From NCBI GenBank assembly GCA_900660155.1, contig CABFPE010000895.1, forward strand, positions 62,609-98,811: a stretch of 36,203 bases of DNA, given 5' to 3'. The translations under genes were made by a program, and so were the position numbers. The stretch is from Hofstenia miamia (taxonomy: Eukaryota > Xenacoelomorpha > Acoela > Hofsteniidae). Shown here piece by piece: positions 31,901 through 35,910 of this stretch (positions are counted from its first letter, which is position 1; each line of letters opens with the position of its first letter). Under the pieces are notes generated by a model that ran no database searches, was not told the origin of the DNA, and worked only from the letters and a program-made list of their open reading frames with translations.

Positions 31901-32651
31901 CTATCAGATGGTGAGTATTAGCAGAACAAAATATCAAATGATACTGCAATGTCTGATTTTTAAATTACGCAAACAAAATGGATTCCTCATACAAGCCACC
32001 AATCAAAATACAAAGAATATTAAATCACTAATTGTACATTGTCTATCATCAAATATCATTAAATCGACACAAATTGTCATTTTTTAACTTAGATGCAAAT
32101 ATACTACAATATCAATAAAATGTAATTCATCAATATGTTGTTTTTGAGGTATAAATTTAGATTTCCAGGCTGCTCTTGAAGGCCGTGCAGTTGTTAACCT
32201 TCAAATGGGGGAGTCATTTGCAGCACTGCAAGATATGAATGCGGCATTACATATTAAGCATACTGCAGAGCTGCTGACAAATCGAGGAGTGATTCATCAG
32301 GTATTCTTTTATTAATACAATTTTAATGGCCTTTTATAATATGTACAATCTCATACCTCTTGTGTTTTTAATGACTATTCCAAATATGGCTAAGAATAAA
32401 CTAAATATACACTGTGAAAATTACATAAGAGCTCTTTCATACCATCAACGTTTATAAAAAACGGGAAACATAGCATTTATTGGAGAATACAGTTTGTTAA
32501 GTTTCAAAAATGATTTGTATATATTTAGTTCATTGGAGACAAAGTCAATGCAATGAGAGATTACCAGGCGGCAATCAAATTGGACAGTAGATTTTCACTC
32601 GCATACTACAATGCTGCAAATGTATACTTTCACAATCGTCAGTTCAGGCAG
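215..32651 (+). CDS. TTC6: TTC6-like tetratricopeptide-repeat protein, partial gene of 22 visible exons
   Basis: Joining the exons listed separately gives 3084 nt (1028 codons) with no stop and matching phase at every splice. Residues 1-117 are non-TPR: a basic stretch, then an aromatic-acidic patch (FDKWFDWFDELYPP). From about residue 170 the protein is a nearly uninterrupted series of roughly two dozen 34-residue TPR helix pairs, seen as repeated A-x-x-D-F/Y-x-x-A-I-x-L-x-P and Y-x-x-R-G patterns. TPR arrays are protein-protein scaffolds; no enzymatic motif, signal peptide or membrane segment is visible. The TTC6 assignment rests on repeat order and the resemblance of the C-terminal repeats (NRGVIHQFIGDKVNAMRDYQ; SLAYYNAANVYFHNRQF) to animal TTC6 as I know it; the molecular role of that family is poorly defined. 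The gene is open at both ends: no start codon is visible and no exon was found after 32651. Another long TPR protein is the main alternative. Confidence 0.85.
313..453 (+). CDS. TTC6: TTC6-like exon 2
   Basis: Acceptor ttcttag, donor gtgaga. The open frame is basic (RPKHLIVSRKIRHRR) and then FEDFLNRFGYY. It enters with one base completing a codon and leaves in phase 2. It belongs to the non-TPR N-terminal region. Confidence 0.75.
526..678 (+). CDS. TTC6: TTC6-like exon 3, aromatic-acidic segment
   Basis: Acceptor ttttag, donor gtatat, separated from exon 2 by 72 nt. It encodes the conspicuous PYDFAFDKWFDWFDELYPP stretch and a serine-rich tail. It exits in phase 2, matching exon 4 across an 8.7-kb intron. 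Confidence 0.78.
731..782. repeat. (TA)n(TG)n compound microsatellite
   Basis: A TA run passing into TG and CGTG repeats, at the 3' edge of the minus-strand LINE alpha. It could derive from that element's tail or be independent. Confidence 0.8.
1540..2060 (-). pseudogene. LINE alpha reverse-transcriptase remnant
   Basis: On the minus strand, NYRPI, then CVALLDLNKTFN (position of the RT block carrying a catalytic Asp), GVPRGTVLGPILFVIYVND and YADDT are visible in order. They are broken by a TAA after the KTFN block and a stop before the YADD block. The motif order is typical of non-LTR RT. Confidence 0.85.
2483..2845 (-). pseudogene. LINE alpha linker between endonuclease and RT
   Basis: 120 open codons, lysine- and asparagine-rich. 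It lies between the endonuclease and RT remnants and has a diverged nucleotide match in the second alpha fragment (around 4640-4750), which ties both to one family. Confidence 0.6.
2975..3226 (-). pseudogene. LINE alpha endonuclease, middle part
   Basis: 83 codons in a shifted frame directly after the preceding piece. SLWIEIISFENKSHKDLINI and FGDFNINYFKNLE fit the second half of an AP endonuclease (the GDFN block carries catalytic Asp and Asn). It ends at a stop at 2975. Confidence 0.7.
3211..3750 (-). pseudogene. LINE alpha ORF2 N-terminus: 2A-like motif and endonuclease start
   Basis: 179 codons. Residues 8-29 are hydrophobic; residues 67-79 read LLLSGDIKCNPGP, matching the D-x-x-x-N-P-G-P core of 2A-like peptides (bases 3537-3514). 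Residues 100-140 are an AP-endonuclease N-terminus (VYPNARRLNSNRNDFLNLIN; IFLITETWL, with the metal-binding Glu of the TETWL block). GKGGGLMIL is also typical of LINE endonucleases. The frame breaks at about 3211 and related sequence resumes in another frame at 3226. Confidence 0.8.
3757..4270 (-). pseudogene. ORF1-like open frame of LINE alpha
   Basis: A continuous frame of about 170 codons with no clear ATG. It starts with a hydrophobic run (VLVYLIFLLAFYIPVI), then KHINSIFINKGLIDALKPTD, and ends in a serine- and cysteine-bearing tail (SNSECHLSKSCQFFKSSN). The TGA at 3759-3757 lies just six bases before the ATG of the endonuclease ORF on the same strand. I recognise no domain (no zinc knuckle, RRM or esterase motif). 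Its position immediately 5' of the endonuclease ORF suggests the element's first ORF or a translated leader. Confidence 0.45.
4285..4770 (-). mobile_element. LINE alpha fragment, copy 2
   Basis: Aligns by eye with two blocks of copy 1. Bases about 4285-4620 resemble 1850-2160 (shared ggttaaatgcgaatagtaga), and 4650-4750 resembles 2560-2660 (shared gcatttgat and agcaaa blocks). It has the same orientation but no usable frame. It is an older, more decayed relic abutting copy 1. Confidence 0.7.
4850..5790 (+). mobile_element. LINE beta copy 1: RT fragment and 3' end
   Basis: Bases 4850-5284 encode an RT N-terminal half (VTSYRPIAILSRLSIIFERL; GCIIFLDISKAFDRLPHFIL, with the catalytic Asp in DISKAFD). 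Bases 5305-5721 encode a C-terminal part ending in a Cys-rich CDCPRCRKT and a stop. A 3' tail with ataaagtcattg and six ATT units follows (ends near 5790). The piece carrying the YADD box is missing: the two halves meet at the single N at 5285 beside a 30-bp repeat. It lies in the sense orientation of the host gene. Confidence 0.85.
5255..5446. repeat. 30-bp exact direct repeat bracketing a single N
   Basis: Bases 5255-5284 and 5417-5446 are identical (atccttttgatttcattaag then ttctctaatt). The N at 5285 follows directly after the first copy. The pattern suggests a forced contig join inside the LINE rather than biology. Confidence 0.85.
5791..6008. mobile_element. Hairpin MITE with about 100-bp inverted repeats
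   Basis: The left arm from acagttagactagtgattg and the right arm ending caaatcactagtctaaccgt are near-complete reverse complements over about 100 bases. The innermost 31 bases (5853-5883 and 5912-5942) are a perfect stem. It abuts the ATT tail of LINE beta on the left and another inverted-repeat element on the right. No ORF. Confidence 0.88.
6009..6375. mobile_element. Short TIR element adjacent to hairpin MITE
   Basis: The left end aaggcccagtttattaaag and the right end (6349-6374), whose complement reads taggcctagtttattacaga, form an imperfect terminal repeat of about 28 bp ending in CGTGCAA. The interior (about 310 bp) has an 85-codon frame at 6083-6340 that I do not recognise and do not believe is a gene. 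Confidence 0.65.
6376..8238. other. Intron 3 interior without recognised features
   Basis: AT-rich sequence. Short open frames on both strands show no domain, no splice-phase fit to the TPR gene and no resemblance to the LINEs here. A (ATTTTT)-rich patch at 6750-6830 is the only visible low-complexity segment. Confidence 0.6.
8239..9240. mobile_element. Possible TIR element hosting the TTAA MITE
   Basis: Left agttattcgaccggagg and the complement of the right end, agtaatcgaccagagtact, match over about 15 bases with one indel. The interior left of the MITE (8290-8660) is less AT-rich and unlike the surrounding intron. The evidence for termini is thin. Confidence 0.3.
8670..9180. mobile_element. 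TTAA-flanked MITE with paired 16-bp palindromes
   Basis: TTAA at 8666-8669 and at 9181-9184 bracket a 511-bp element. Its left end cccattaatggcg and the complement of the right end, ctcattaaacgcg, form a short TIR. TTAA target duplication is the hallmark of piggyBac-type transposition. The 16-bp palindrome ggcaacaattgttgcc occurs at 8684-8699 and 9032-9047, each preceded by gcgatt. No transposase is encoded, so it would be non-autonomous. Confidence 0.72.
9411..9600 (+). CDS. TTC6: TTC6-like exon 4
   Basis: The acceptor is the second of two AGs (9409-9410). The first (9390-9391) would not keep the phase left by exon 3; this one restores CG+G = Arg followed by GTPSEAEHSLADIQ. A charged helix (EKLQELNEKIERREKT) precedes the first TPR helix (LSRAVIYRK). 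Donor gtaagt, phase 0. Confidence 0.85.
9601..10480. other. Intron 4, unremarkable AT-rich sequence
   Basis: Non-repetitive AT-rich DNA between exon 4 and the microsatellite. A 75-codon frame at 9645-9872 has no recognisable content. Confidence 0.6.
10481..10652. repeat. (TA)n microsatellite with 132-N assembly gap
   Basis: TA repeats at 10481-10510 and 10643-10652 flank Ns at 10511-10642. The true length is unknown. Exon 5 begins 40 bases after the repeat. Confidence 0.95.
10692..10876 (+). CDS. TTC6: TTC6-like exon 5, TPRs
   Basis: Acceptor ttatttag, donor gtaaga, phase 0 in and phase 2 out. It continues the TPR begun in exon 4 (LGRVKDSWDDVNRVIEREP) and adds a second (DAFWNRHLIFVIQGKLHSA). 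It begins only 50 nt after the 132-N assembly gap. Confidence 0.92.
10925..11045 (+). CDS. TTC6: TTC6-like exon 6, TPR
   Basis: The preceding intron is only 48 nt. The exon reads GDIYRMLNDTNMSIFNYSQA followed by IKLNAQDHMAFYYRAEMYRE, a typical TPR. Donor gtatgc, phase 0. Confidence 0.92.
11248..11280 (+). CDS. TTC6: TTC6-like exon 7, 33-nt microexon
   Basis: An 11-codon exon (NALIYKNEELM) between acceptor catttag and a strong gtaagt donor, phase 0 on both sides. It can therefore be skipped without changing frame. Confidence 0.7.
11471..11702. mobile_element. 232-bp TTAA-flanked MITE with perfect 12-bp TIRs
   Basis: TTAA at 11467-11470 and 11703-11706 flank an element starting ccctgttaggcc and ending in its exact reverse complement ggcctaacaggg. 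Target site and CCC start are those of piggyBac-type elements. There is no transposase; the 67-codon frame across it is incidental. It sits in intron 7. Confidence 0.9.
11703..12173. other. Remainder of intron 7
   Basis: AT-rich DNA up to exon 8 with no repeat or coding signal that I can see. Confidence 0.6.
12174..12280 (+). CDS. TTC6: TTC6-like exon 8, TPR
   Basis: Acceptor ttttag, donor gtaaga. It encodes KREMLLANEDYATAAKLCST and then KFKHGLYYFNSG, finishing a TPR that continues in exon 9. Exits in phase 2. Confidence 0.9.
12505..12652. mobile_element. Internally deleted relative of the hairpin MITE
   Basis: Starts aaggctacggttagacta and ends tagtctaaccgtagcct, a near-perfect 17-bp TIR. 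It shares acatcgctaattatctcg and tcaaaatgtgacagatcac with the element at 5791-6008, but the left arm is mostly missing, so it no longer forms the long stem. Confidence 0.82.
12653..12866. other. Remainder of intron 8
   Basis: No feature seen apart from the acceptor of exon 9. Confidence 0.6.
12867..13064 (+). CDS. TTC6: TTC6-like exon 9, two TPRs
   Basis: Acceptor aatttag, donor gtaacg. It reads NFQAAIFDFNELLKQNPNDA, then RLYRGRCFAKTANWTKAVED and IHLNPLDYMGFYYRG: well-formed TPRs with the expected Gly, Ala and Pro positions. Confidence 0.93.
13393..13506 (+). CDS. TTC6: TTC6-like exon 10, TPR
   Basis: Acceptor tttttag, donor gtggga. It encodes QYPMNAIQDFSVSLLLDDSY and LAFLHRGLIYMSLER. Phase 2 out. 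Confidence 0.92.
13552..13759 (+). CDS. TTC6: TTC6-like exon 11, two TPRs
   Basis: It follows a 45-nt intron. It encodes FDDALLDFESVLQLDKTVAL, NMGIIYLTRMFDYPRAIRKF and IRTEPTYIRAYVCRGEAFEK. Donor gttaac, phase 0. Confidence 0.93.
13866..13909. repeat. (TA)n then (TG)n microsatellite
   Basis: Uninterrupted TA dinucleotides followed by tgtgtgtgt. Confidence 0.95.
14363..14619 (+). pseudogene. LINE beta ORF1-like remnant
   Basis: About 80 codons with FIYIGRFANSVSVSDVADHL and FSSFHIVCNQDSYLSFMN. The fold is reminiscent of the RNA-binding domain of LINE ORF1 proteins; this is inferred from context. The frame is broken from the preceding stretch at about 14360 (an earlier piece, MFFYSAAASRFVPSLLNN, lies in another frame). 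Confidence 0.6.
14823..15062 (+). pseudogene. LINE beta AP-endonuclease remnant
   Basis: FITEIWLDPV carries the TE-W-L block of LINE AP endonucleases and GRHGGVLIIS the following glycine-rich block. Downstream pieces change frame and decay. Confidence 0.75.
16497..17770 (-). mobile_element. Dead Tc1-type transposon
   Basis: Transposase remnants on the minus strand lie between inverted copies of gaaaaatgtattcgg (16506-16520) and ccgaatacatttttc (17743-17757), a perfect 15-bp match. A related repeat, ggaaatatgtattcgaccac, lies further left at 16318-16337, about 190 bp away, resembling the inner/outer repeat spacing of IR/DR Tc1 elements; no equivalent outer copy is visible on the right. The exact ends are uncertain. 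Confidence 0.82.
16600..17620 (-). pseudogene. Tc1 transposase pseudogene, catalytic Glu replaced
   Basis: The N-terminal DNA-binding part (17615-17409) contains VERPQSTVGDIIRSFTSE and the GRPKKTSKTS motif. After a frameshifted segment, the catalytic core (17335-16838) has RRMRWAK-like context, VIFSDESRFEL (first catalytic Asp), IYQQDGAPCHTSKEMKNFF (second Asp) and then DWPG, a TAA, SPDLNIKNMWKEVK. The family normally has a Glu 34 residues after the second Asp; here that position reads Lys. Stop, frameshifts and lost Glu all mark it inactive. Confidence 0.88.
17770..18155. other. End of intron 11
   Basis: AT-rich sequence with no recognised feature before exon 12. Confidence 0.6.
18156..18368 (+). 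CDS. TTC6: TTC6-like exon 12, TPRs
   Basis: Acceptor atttag, donor gtactg, 71 whole codons. It reads HRDALHDYTRAIFMEPLNIN, YLARGRVLLSMGYMDLAA and a less regular segment ending FSFLKQFDK. It follows the LINE- and Tc1-filled intron 11. Confidence 0.92.
18446..18580 (+). CDS. TTC6: TTC6-like exon 13, TPR
   Basis: 45 whole codons between tttag and gtatgc. VLAMLGQAEMKAKKFTDAIN with FSKALEVL is a clear TPR. Confidence 0.92.
18799..18840. repeat. TTAA-adjacent G7/C7 hairpin, possible transposon end
   Basis: TTAA (18795-18798) is followed by ccctattccag and then a stem of seven G (18812-18818) and seven C (18828-18834). A CCC start after TTAA looks like a piggyBac-type end, but no partner end is found. 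Confidence 0.35.
18906..19125. repeat. 90-bp exact direct repeat around a single N
   Basis: 18906-18995 and 19036-19125 are identical; the N at 19035 sits directly before the second copy. Between them lie 39 unique bases. Probably an assembly join in intron 13. Confidence 0.88.
19126..19417. other. Rest of intron 13
   Basis: AT-rich; no feature recognised. Confidence 0.6.
19418..19564 (+). CDS. TTC6: TTC6-like exon 14, TPR
   Basis: 49 whole codons. The core is VYFNMGICYLEILDNKKAFE followed by KSIRIKPNIAA, donor gtaaga. The acceptor (tattaag) is poor, so the first 10 or so codons are uncertain while the TPR core is not. Confidence 0.87.
19819..19920 (+). CDS. TTC6: TTC6-like exon 15, TPR
   Basis: 34 codons, exactly one TPR unit: TYNYRGIARFRLNQMKPSIY with FNKALSLHPKMWE. 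Acceptor atttag, donor gtctgt. Confidence 0.92.
19921..22007. other. Intron 15, left part
   Basis: A short GC-richer patch (about 20300-20420) stands out in composition but shows no frame or repeat that I recognise. The rest is AT-rich with poly-T runs near 21420-21480. Confidence 0.55.
22097..22549 (+). pseudogene. LINE gamma ORF1 remnant
   Basis: 150 open codons. A helical segment (LQKLRDSFESSKQTMDNVST) comes first, probably a coiled coil, followed by the nucleic-acid-binding-like block with the pattern VRRVWR-x8-LFLTFPCPFDA. A preceding piece in another frame (22008 onward) holds CNDC. Confidence 0.65.
22707..22961 (+). pseudogene. LINE gamma endonuclease remnant
   Basis: Begins with a Met and SLNAQSILPK, a common LINE ORF2 start, followed by ICESWL. 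It then jumps to HRRSIIDVIMISESF, which belongs near the end of the endonuclease domain, so the catalytic centre is deleted. Confidence 0.7.
23212..23682 (+). pseudogene. LINE gamma linker upstream of RT
   Basis: 156 open codons matching the region between endonuclease and RT in non-LTR elements. FFDAYNWLVKLDEKKSTGNN resembles the usual block before the RT. The true frame continues into LAEPLCNIIST after a shift near 23630. Confidence 0.65.
23988..25460 (-). pseudogene. Unidentified decayed coding-like stretch
   Basis: Several minus-strand pieces of coding-like composition lie in order. About 25330-25180 carries VHVWINVELQIETNEKTTVS; about 25025-24880 carries ERVTQQEIDKVNLEKWVIQS; about 24875-24710 carries KRIFGEVYEKTNQMMIKLLC; 24471-24226 carries TPWDFYNTGQPIHKQMKLVR; and 24194-23988 carries GKNYPEDITKEEVRNNISAF. 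They are separated by stops and frameshifts and are rich in Lys, Glu, Asn and Thr. I recognise no family. A decayed transposon ORF is likely given the neighbourhood. Plus-strand frames across it (24967-25401) are hydrophobic shadows. Confidence 0.4.
25461..26426. other. Right end of intron 15
   Basis: No supportable coding sequence. Minus-strand frames of 65-87 codons at 25482-26016 have no recognisable content. An exon-like stretch at 26205 was considered and rejected. Confidence 0.55.
26427..26542 (+). CDS. TTC6: TTC6-like exon 16, TPR
   Basis: Acceptor atttag, donor gtacta, phase 2 out. AYLNRSCYYAHRGRYSKAIL and EAIRIRKDCVRAYLYR continue the repeat register directly from exon 15 across a 6.5-kb intron. 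Confidence 0.92.
26543..28193. other. Intron 16
   Basis: AT-rich. The short palindrome gggggtccccc near 27923 and a 26-codon coding-like frame at 27060-27139 are the only notable points; neither is convincing. Confidence 0.55.
28194..28332 (+). CDS. TTC6: TTC6-like exon 17, TPR
   Basis: Acceptor ttttag, donor gtatgc. GSYKFVCHQFKNALADFNAA then IQLDHGCTLAFFNQAIVFHA. The entry base completes Arg from exon 16. Confidence 0.92.
28436..28583 (+). CDS. TTC6: TTC6-like exon 18, TPR
   Basis: SLKNYSTVLLLDETIKQKVL then NRGLLYFEMQDYKNSMQDFH. Acceptor gtttag, donor gttgtt (weak); phase 1 out, completed by exon 19 as Gly. Confidence 0.9.
28584..29063. other. Intron 18
   Basis: 480 bases of AT-rich DNA; an 80-codon minus-strand frame here has no recognisable content. 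Confidence 0.6.
29064..29238 (+). CDS. TTC6: TTC6-like exon 19, TPRs
   Basis: Acceptor attgtag. AKIGHTLGLCYHKQREFQKA, AFSDSIQADQFCLDAYIGRG and NVYMDLGTEYGFKMA. The donor gttgaa is weak and is set by the need to restore phase with exon 20. Confidence 0.88.
29279..29415 (+). CDS. TTC6: TTC6-like exon 20, TPR
   Basis: It follows a 40-nt intron. RDYGRALMLEPHCFPARVNT, AYCLQVSGKFAQAWRQFTVV and IQKNP; donor gtaagt, phase 1 out. Confidence 0.9.
29438..29816. mobile_element. TTAA-flanked MITE with 154-bp internal tandem duplication
   Basis: TTAA at 29434-29437 and 29817-29820 flank an element starting cactagaacaggg and ending cgggtttctagtg (TIR CACTAGAA). Inside, 29431-29584 is repeated as 29585-29738 with only a few differences. 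Removing one unit leaves about 225 bp, the size of the second copy at 35103-35321. TTAA target and a CxCTAGAA terminus suggest a piggyBac-type non-autonomous element. Intron 20. Confidence 0.82.
30026..30102. repeat. (TA)n microsatellites
   Basis: Two TA tracts, 30026-30069 (interrupted by tacgcgta) and 30084-30102, immediately left of the long inverted-repeat element. Confidence 0.9.
30101..30855. mobile_element. Foldback-type element with about 140-bp inverted repeats
   Basis: The left arm 30101-30236 (taagtagttaacaatataac onward) is the reverse complement, with scattered mismatches, of the right arm 30714-30855 (ending gttaactactta). Shared blocks include gtcgttttttagaaatt against aatttctaaaaaacgac and the attgattttaat block. 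The central 480 bp has no ORF. Family unknown. Confidence 0.82.
30856..32160. other. Right part of intron 20
   Basis: 1.3 kb of AT-rich DNA. A somewhat less AT-rich patch at 31430-31680 has no frame. No repeat recognised. Confidence 0.55.
32161..32300 (+). CDS. TTC6: TTC6-like exon 21, TPR
   Basis: Acceptor aatttag, donor gtattc. FQAALEGRAVVNLQMGESFA, LQDMNAALHIKHTAELLTNR and GVIHQ. The last part is among the most TTC6-like in the protein. Confidence 0.92.
32529..32651 (+). CDS. TTC6: TTC6-like exon 22, last visible
   Basis: 41 whole codons: FIGDKVNAMRDYQAAIKLDS and RFSLAYYNAANVYFHNRQFR. Acceptor atttag, donor gttgga, phase 0 out with no stop, so further exons are required. I found no TPR-like exon between here and the window end. 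Confidence 0.92.
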
Positions 32652-33334
32652 GTTGGAACTTTCTTCATCGAGATTTCTAAATTAAGTTACTTTTAAATTC
32701 AAATGAAATTTCAATTCATTCTATAACCTATTTTATAAGCTGTTTTTTAGTTTATATACTACATACATAGTTATAATGGGAGCACTTCTGTAAATTTGAA
32801 TCTTTTTCGATGCTGGTATCTTTCATTTTTTAAAAATTTTTTTATCAAAGCAATGGTCGTTTTCTTTATTTTATTAATTTATTGAAGAATTTTATAAAGT
32901 TTAAAAATTAAATGTTAAAAATTTTATATTCTTGAAATTAATGTATATGAACAAAGTAAAATAGGTTGACAGCGTTGATATTTTTACGTACAAATATAAA
33001 AAGAGAAATTTATATGCCCTTACAAATCTGCAATTTACGAGCGGCTCATATTTTTATCGCGTAGTCTTAGCTTATGAAATTTGCGTTGATTATTTTCAAC
33101 ACCGCTTAGAACAGAATATATTCCAAGCTCATCTATTTAGAAATGAAATAATAGCGCACTGTACTAAAATTAAGGCACATATTTTGATTGCAGCAATGAA
33201 TCAATTCATCATCAACATCATGTAGGATCTACCGTATGCATGTATAGTTAACTGTTGCTCCCGAAATGATATGCGCCCAATCAATCTTATCACGAATATT
33301 TCCATTATTCAATTTTAGCTGCAATATACTGGAT
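32652..33334. other. Sequence after the last visible exon
   Basis: Presumably intron 22. AT-rich, no exon-like frame following an acceptor. Confidence 0.55.
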
Positions 33335-33467
33335 CATAGGTGTAAGCCGGTCTGAAATTTGTCGATCCGACACGACCAGTACTGGTGCCAACTGAAACCG
33401 GTTGACCGGCCGGTCTGACCGACAGAATATTTTTCAAAGTCTAATTAAATATTTACATGAAAAATGC

Positions 33468-33470
<3 letters not shown>

Positions 33471-33496
<26 letters not shown>
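33471..33496. repeat. (TA)n microsatellite
   Basis: Short TA run inside the CCGG-rich element. Confidence 0.9.
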
Positions 33497-33499
<3 letters not shown>

Positions 33500-34224
33500 T
33501 AAAAATATAAAATTAGGTTTTGAGACCTAGAAGTGATATTGTATTTCAATTGGATTGAGAGCAGGATTGGAATTTAATCTGAAATTCCCAAGAGTGAATT
33601 CCAACTCTCACGGATTAGTATATATTTTAATATATATAAAACATGTTAGATAAAATAGGATAAGAGAATTTTTATTTAGAACTGATAATTTATATGAATA
33701 GCATCAATAAATTCACACAACACATATACACAAAATACATAAATTACAAAAACACATCTTTCAAGCTATGAATAAATTACTATTCTACTACATTAATAAC
33801 GAGTTATCGCATTGTCATCCTTATACAGTTTGTATTCTAGCAATGATTTACCAGAAATATATTTTTTCAATGTTTTTAGTTTCTCTAGGTTGCGAGTTCC
33901 AGGTTGGAATGGCTACATTAATACTCAAAGATTTATTTAAAACATCTTCCTTATACCTAACACATATGAAAGTTTTGACCAAGAATTATGTTTATGAGTA
34001 TTTCCCGGTATTTGAATCGTATTACAATGTGGTAGGTTTTTATTAGCTTGAAGAATTTCAGCAGGGTATGCAATATTGCGAGTTTTTTGGAAAGAGAATC
34101 GACGTAGAAATGTTTAAATTTAAAGAATGAGGTTACTTCAATTTTCATAAAATTCCTCTATCAAAACTTAGTCAATCAAATTGTAATTCGACATTGCAAT
34201 TTAGGTATTTTAGACGTTAATAAA

Positions 34225-34500
34225 TCTTCAGATTCGACTCATTTATCTTTCTTTATATTTAAGAATTTTGTTATATATTTAGCGACCACCTATTATTTGC
34301 ACTTAATCAATGCATCGTTGAAAACGAATTTCCGGAGATAATGAAAAAATCAGATATAACACCTTTATATAAAAATGCAGATCCCCTTATTGTTAAAAAT
34401 TATAGGCCAATCTGAATAACGCAACCTTCCTTTTACTAAATTATTTGAAAAAATACTGCACATACAAATCGACCAACTCCTTTACAAGTGATGCAATTAT
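34225..34500 (+). pseudogene. LINE alpha RT fragment, copy 3
   Basis: Frame NQCIVENEFPEIMKKSDITP followed by LYKNADPLIVKNYRPI and, after a stop, TKLFEKILHIQIDQLL: the start of a non-LTR RT domain. Bases match the complement of LINE alpha copy 1 around 2000-2160, and this copy retains the SDITPLYKNADP part that copy 1 lacks. It lies inside the CCGG-rich element. Confidence 0.8.
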
Positions 34501-34768
34501 GTCAATTACTCGAAAAATATCCTCTAATAAATCCCAATTTTTATCCAGTTGCATAGAATTTTGAAATTTTGGCGATTAAACATGTTGAAATTACGGATTT
34601 CATCAAAATTCAATCAAGAGAAGCTACATTTTTTCATTAACTCAGTTGTTATTTGACCGGTTTTAGACCGGTTCAAACCGGCCGGTCATAAAATACTGAC
34701 CCGACCCGACCTGCACCGCTCCGACTGGTGCCAGTCACGCCGGTTGACCCGACCGGTTTACACCTATG

Positions 34769-35102
34769 ATATGAAGCCTATATTTTGAATAAAAATTGCA
34801 TCATTGCTATTTCTTTATAAAATTATTAACAAAAATTATTAATGATTCGTAATTTAGTTAAAATGCTAAGATATATTTTAATCTGTTTGACTTCTAAAAT
34901 TTAGTTCAACTTAAGTAAATTTTACGGCATTATCAAACACAAATTATTTATAATTTATTAGGAATTAATAAATGTCTATATTTATATATAAAACCAAGCA
35001 TTTTTTAAATTTATTGTAGATTATAAACATATATTTCTTATATATGCATTATGATTAGCTAGAACACTTCAACATATACAAATACTTTATATATATTGTT
35101 AA
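34769..35102. other. AT-rich spacer
   Basis: No feature recognised. Confidence 0.6.
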
Positions 35103-35321
35103 AACTAGAAGCGCAATGATAGGTAAAAATTCACTATTAGCTTTTTTGTTTGCTTGATTATTCATTCAGCAAAAACACTATCAAATACATATACTTTCAA
35201 TTATAATGTTAATAATCTCATTCAATTTGCTATTATTTGAAATTATGTTTCTATTCAATAATTTCCACATTTGAAATATCAGATGTAAATATATTCTCAA
35301 GGAATAATCGCAGTTGTAGTG
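35103..35321. mobile_element. Inverted single-unit copy of the 29438 MITE
   Basis: TTAA at 35099-35102 and 35322-35325 flank 219 bp that match the reverse complement of 29438-29816 throughout (for example tttctattcaataattt and catcagatgtaaatata-type blocks) but with only one internal unit. Ends aactagaagcg and gttgtagtg are diverged from CACTAGAA. Confidence 0.78.
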
Positions 35322-35325
35322 TTAA

Positions 35326-35910
35326 ATATATTTTCAATTTAAACTCTATGAAACATAATTTTTTAAATTTTCACTTGCACCGTTAAATTTTTTCTTATGG
35401 TAAGAGTTCAATAACTGTTTTGCTTCATAAATAATCAAACGCTTATGTAGAAGTAATTGTTTTCTTAATATAATATAATGTTTTAACATTTTCTTACATT
35501 AATTTTGTTTAAACAATAATATGCTGCGTTTATATATAGTTTATTTATTTATGTCACAATCAAAACATTATTTAGTAAATTTTTACAATATATTTTAGCG
35601 GCAGTAAAGCAGAAATGGTTCAAGAAAATTATATCACAGAAACTTCAGTCTAAAGTTCATTCATTGAAAAAGTTATATTCCAATCTTCAAAGAACAATAT
35701 AATTTATGTTGTGTGTTAATATTTATATGTGAGATTAAATATGCATGTGTCCTATACCAACATGCATGTACATTCCAATTATAAATGTATAAAAATGTTT
35801 GCATAATTTAAAAATGAACCCATATTTAAATTGATTCTACTCCTAACACCTATTTATCTTGTATATGTCATCTTCATTGTTCAGTAAAAAACATATCTCA
35901 CTTTTTTTTA
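35326..35910. other. AT-rich sequence
   Basis: No exon, repeat or other feature that I can support. Confidence 0.55.

Larger units (their letters stand above)
33335..34768. mobile_element. CCGG-rich inverted-repeat transposon, probably hAT-like
   Basis: The left end cataggtgtaagccggtc and the right end gaccggtttacacctatg form the core of an inverted repeat of about 85-100 bp with subterminal ccggt clusters, very unlike the AT-rich surroundings. CATAGGTGTAA ends followed by CCGG-rich subterminals recall hAT elements, but I see no 8-bp target duplication. The interior contains a (TA)n tract and a nested LINE alpha fragment and no transposase. Confidence 0.7.

Noticed and set aside
33768..34046. 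92-codon plus-strand frame inside the CCGG-rich element
   Set aside because: No recognisable domain, no start context and no link to a hAT transposase; likely chance in AT-rich DNA.
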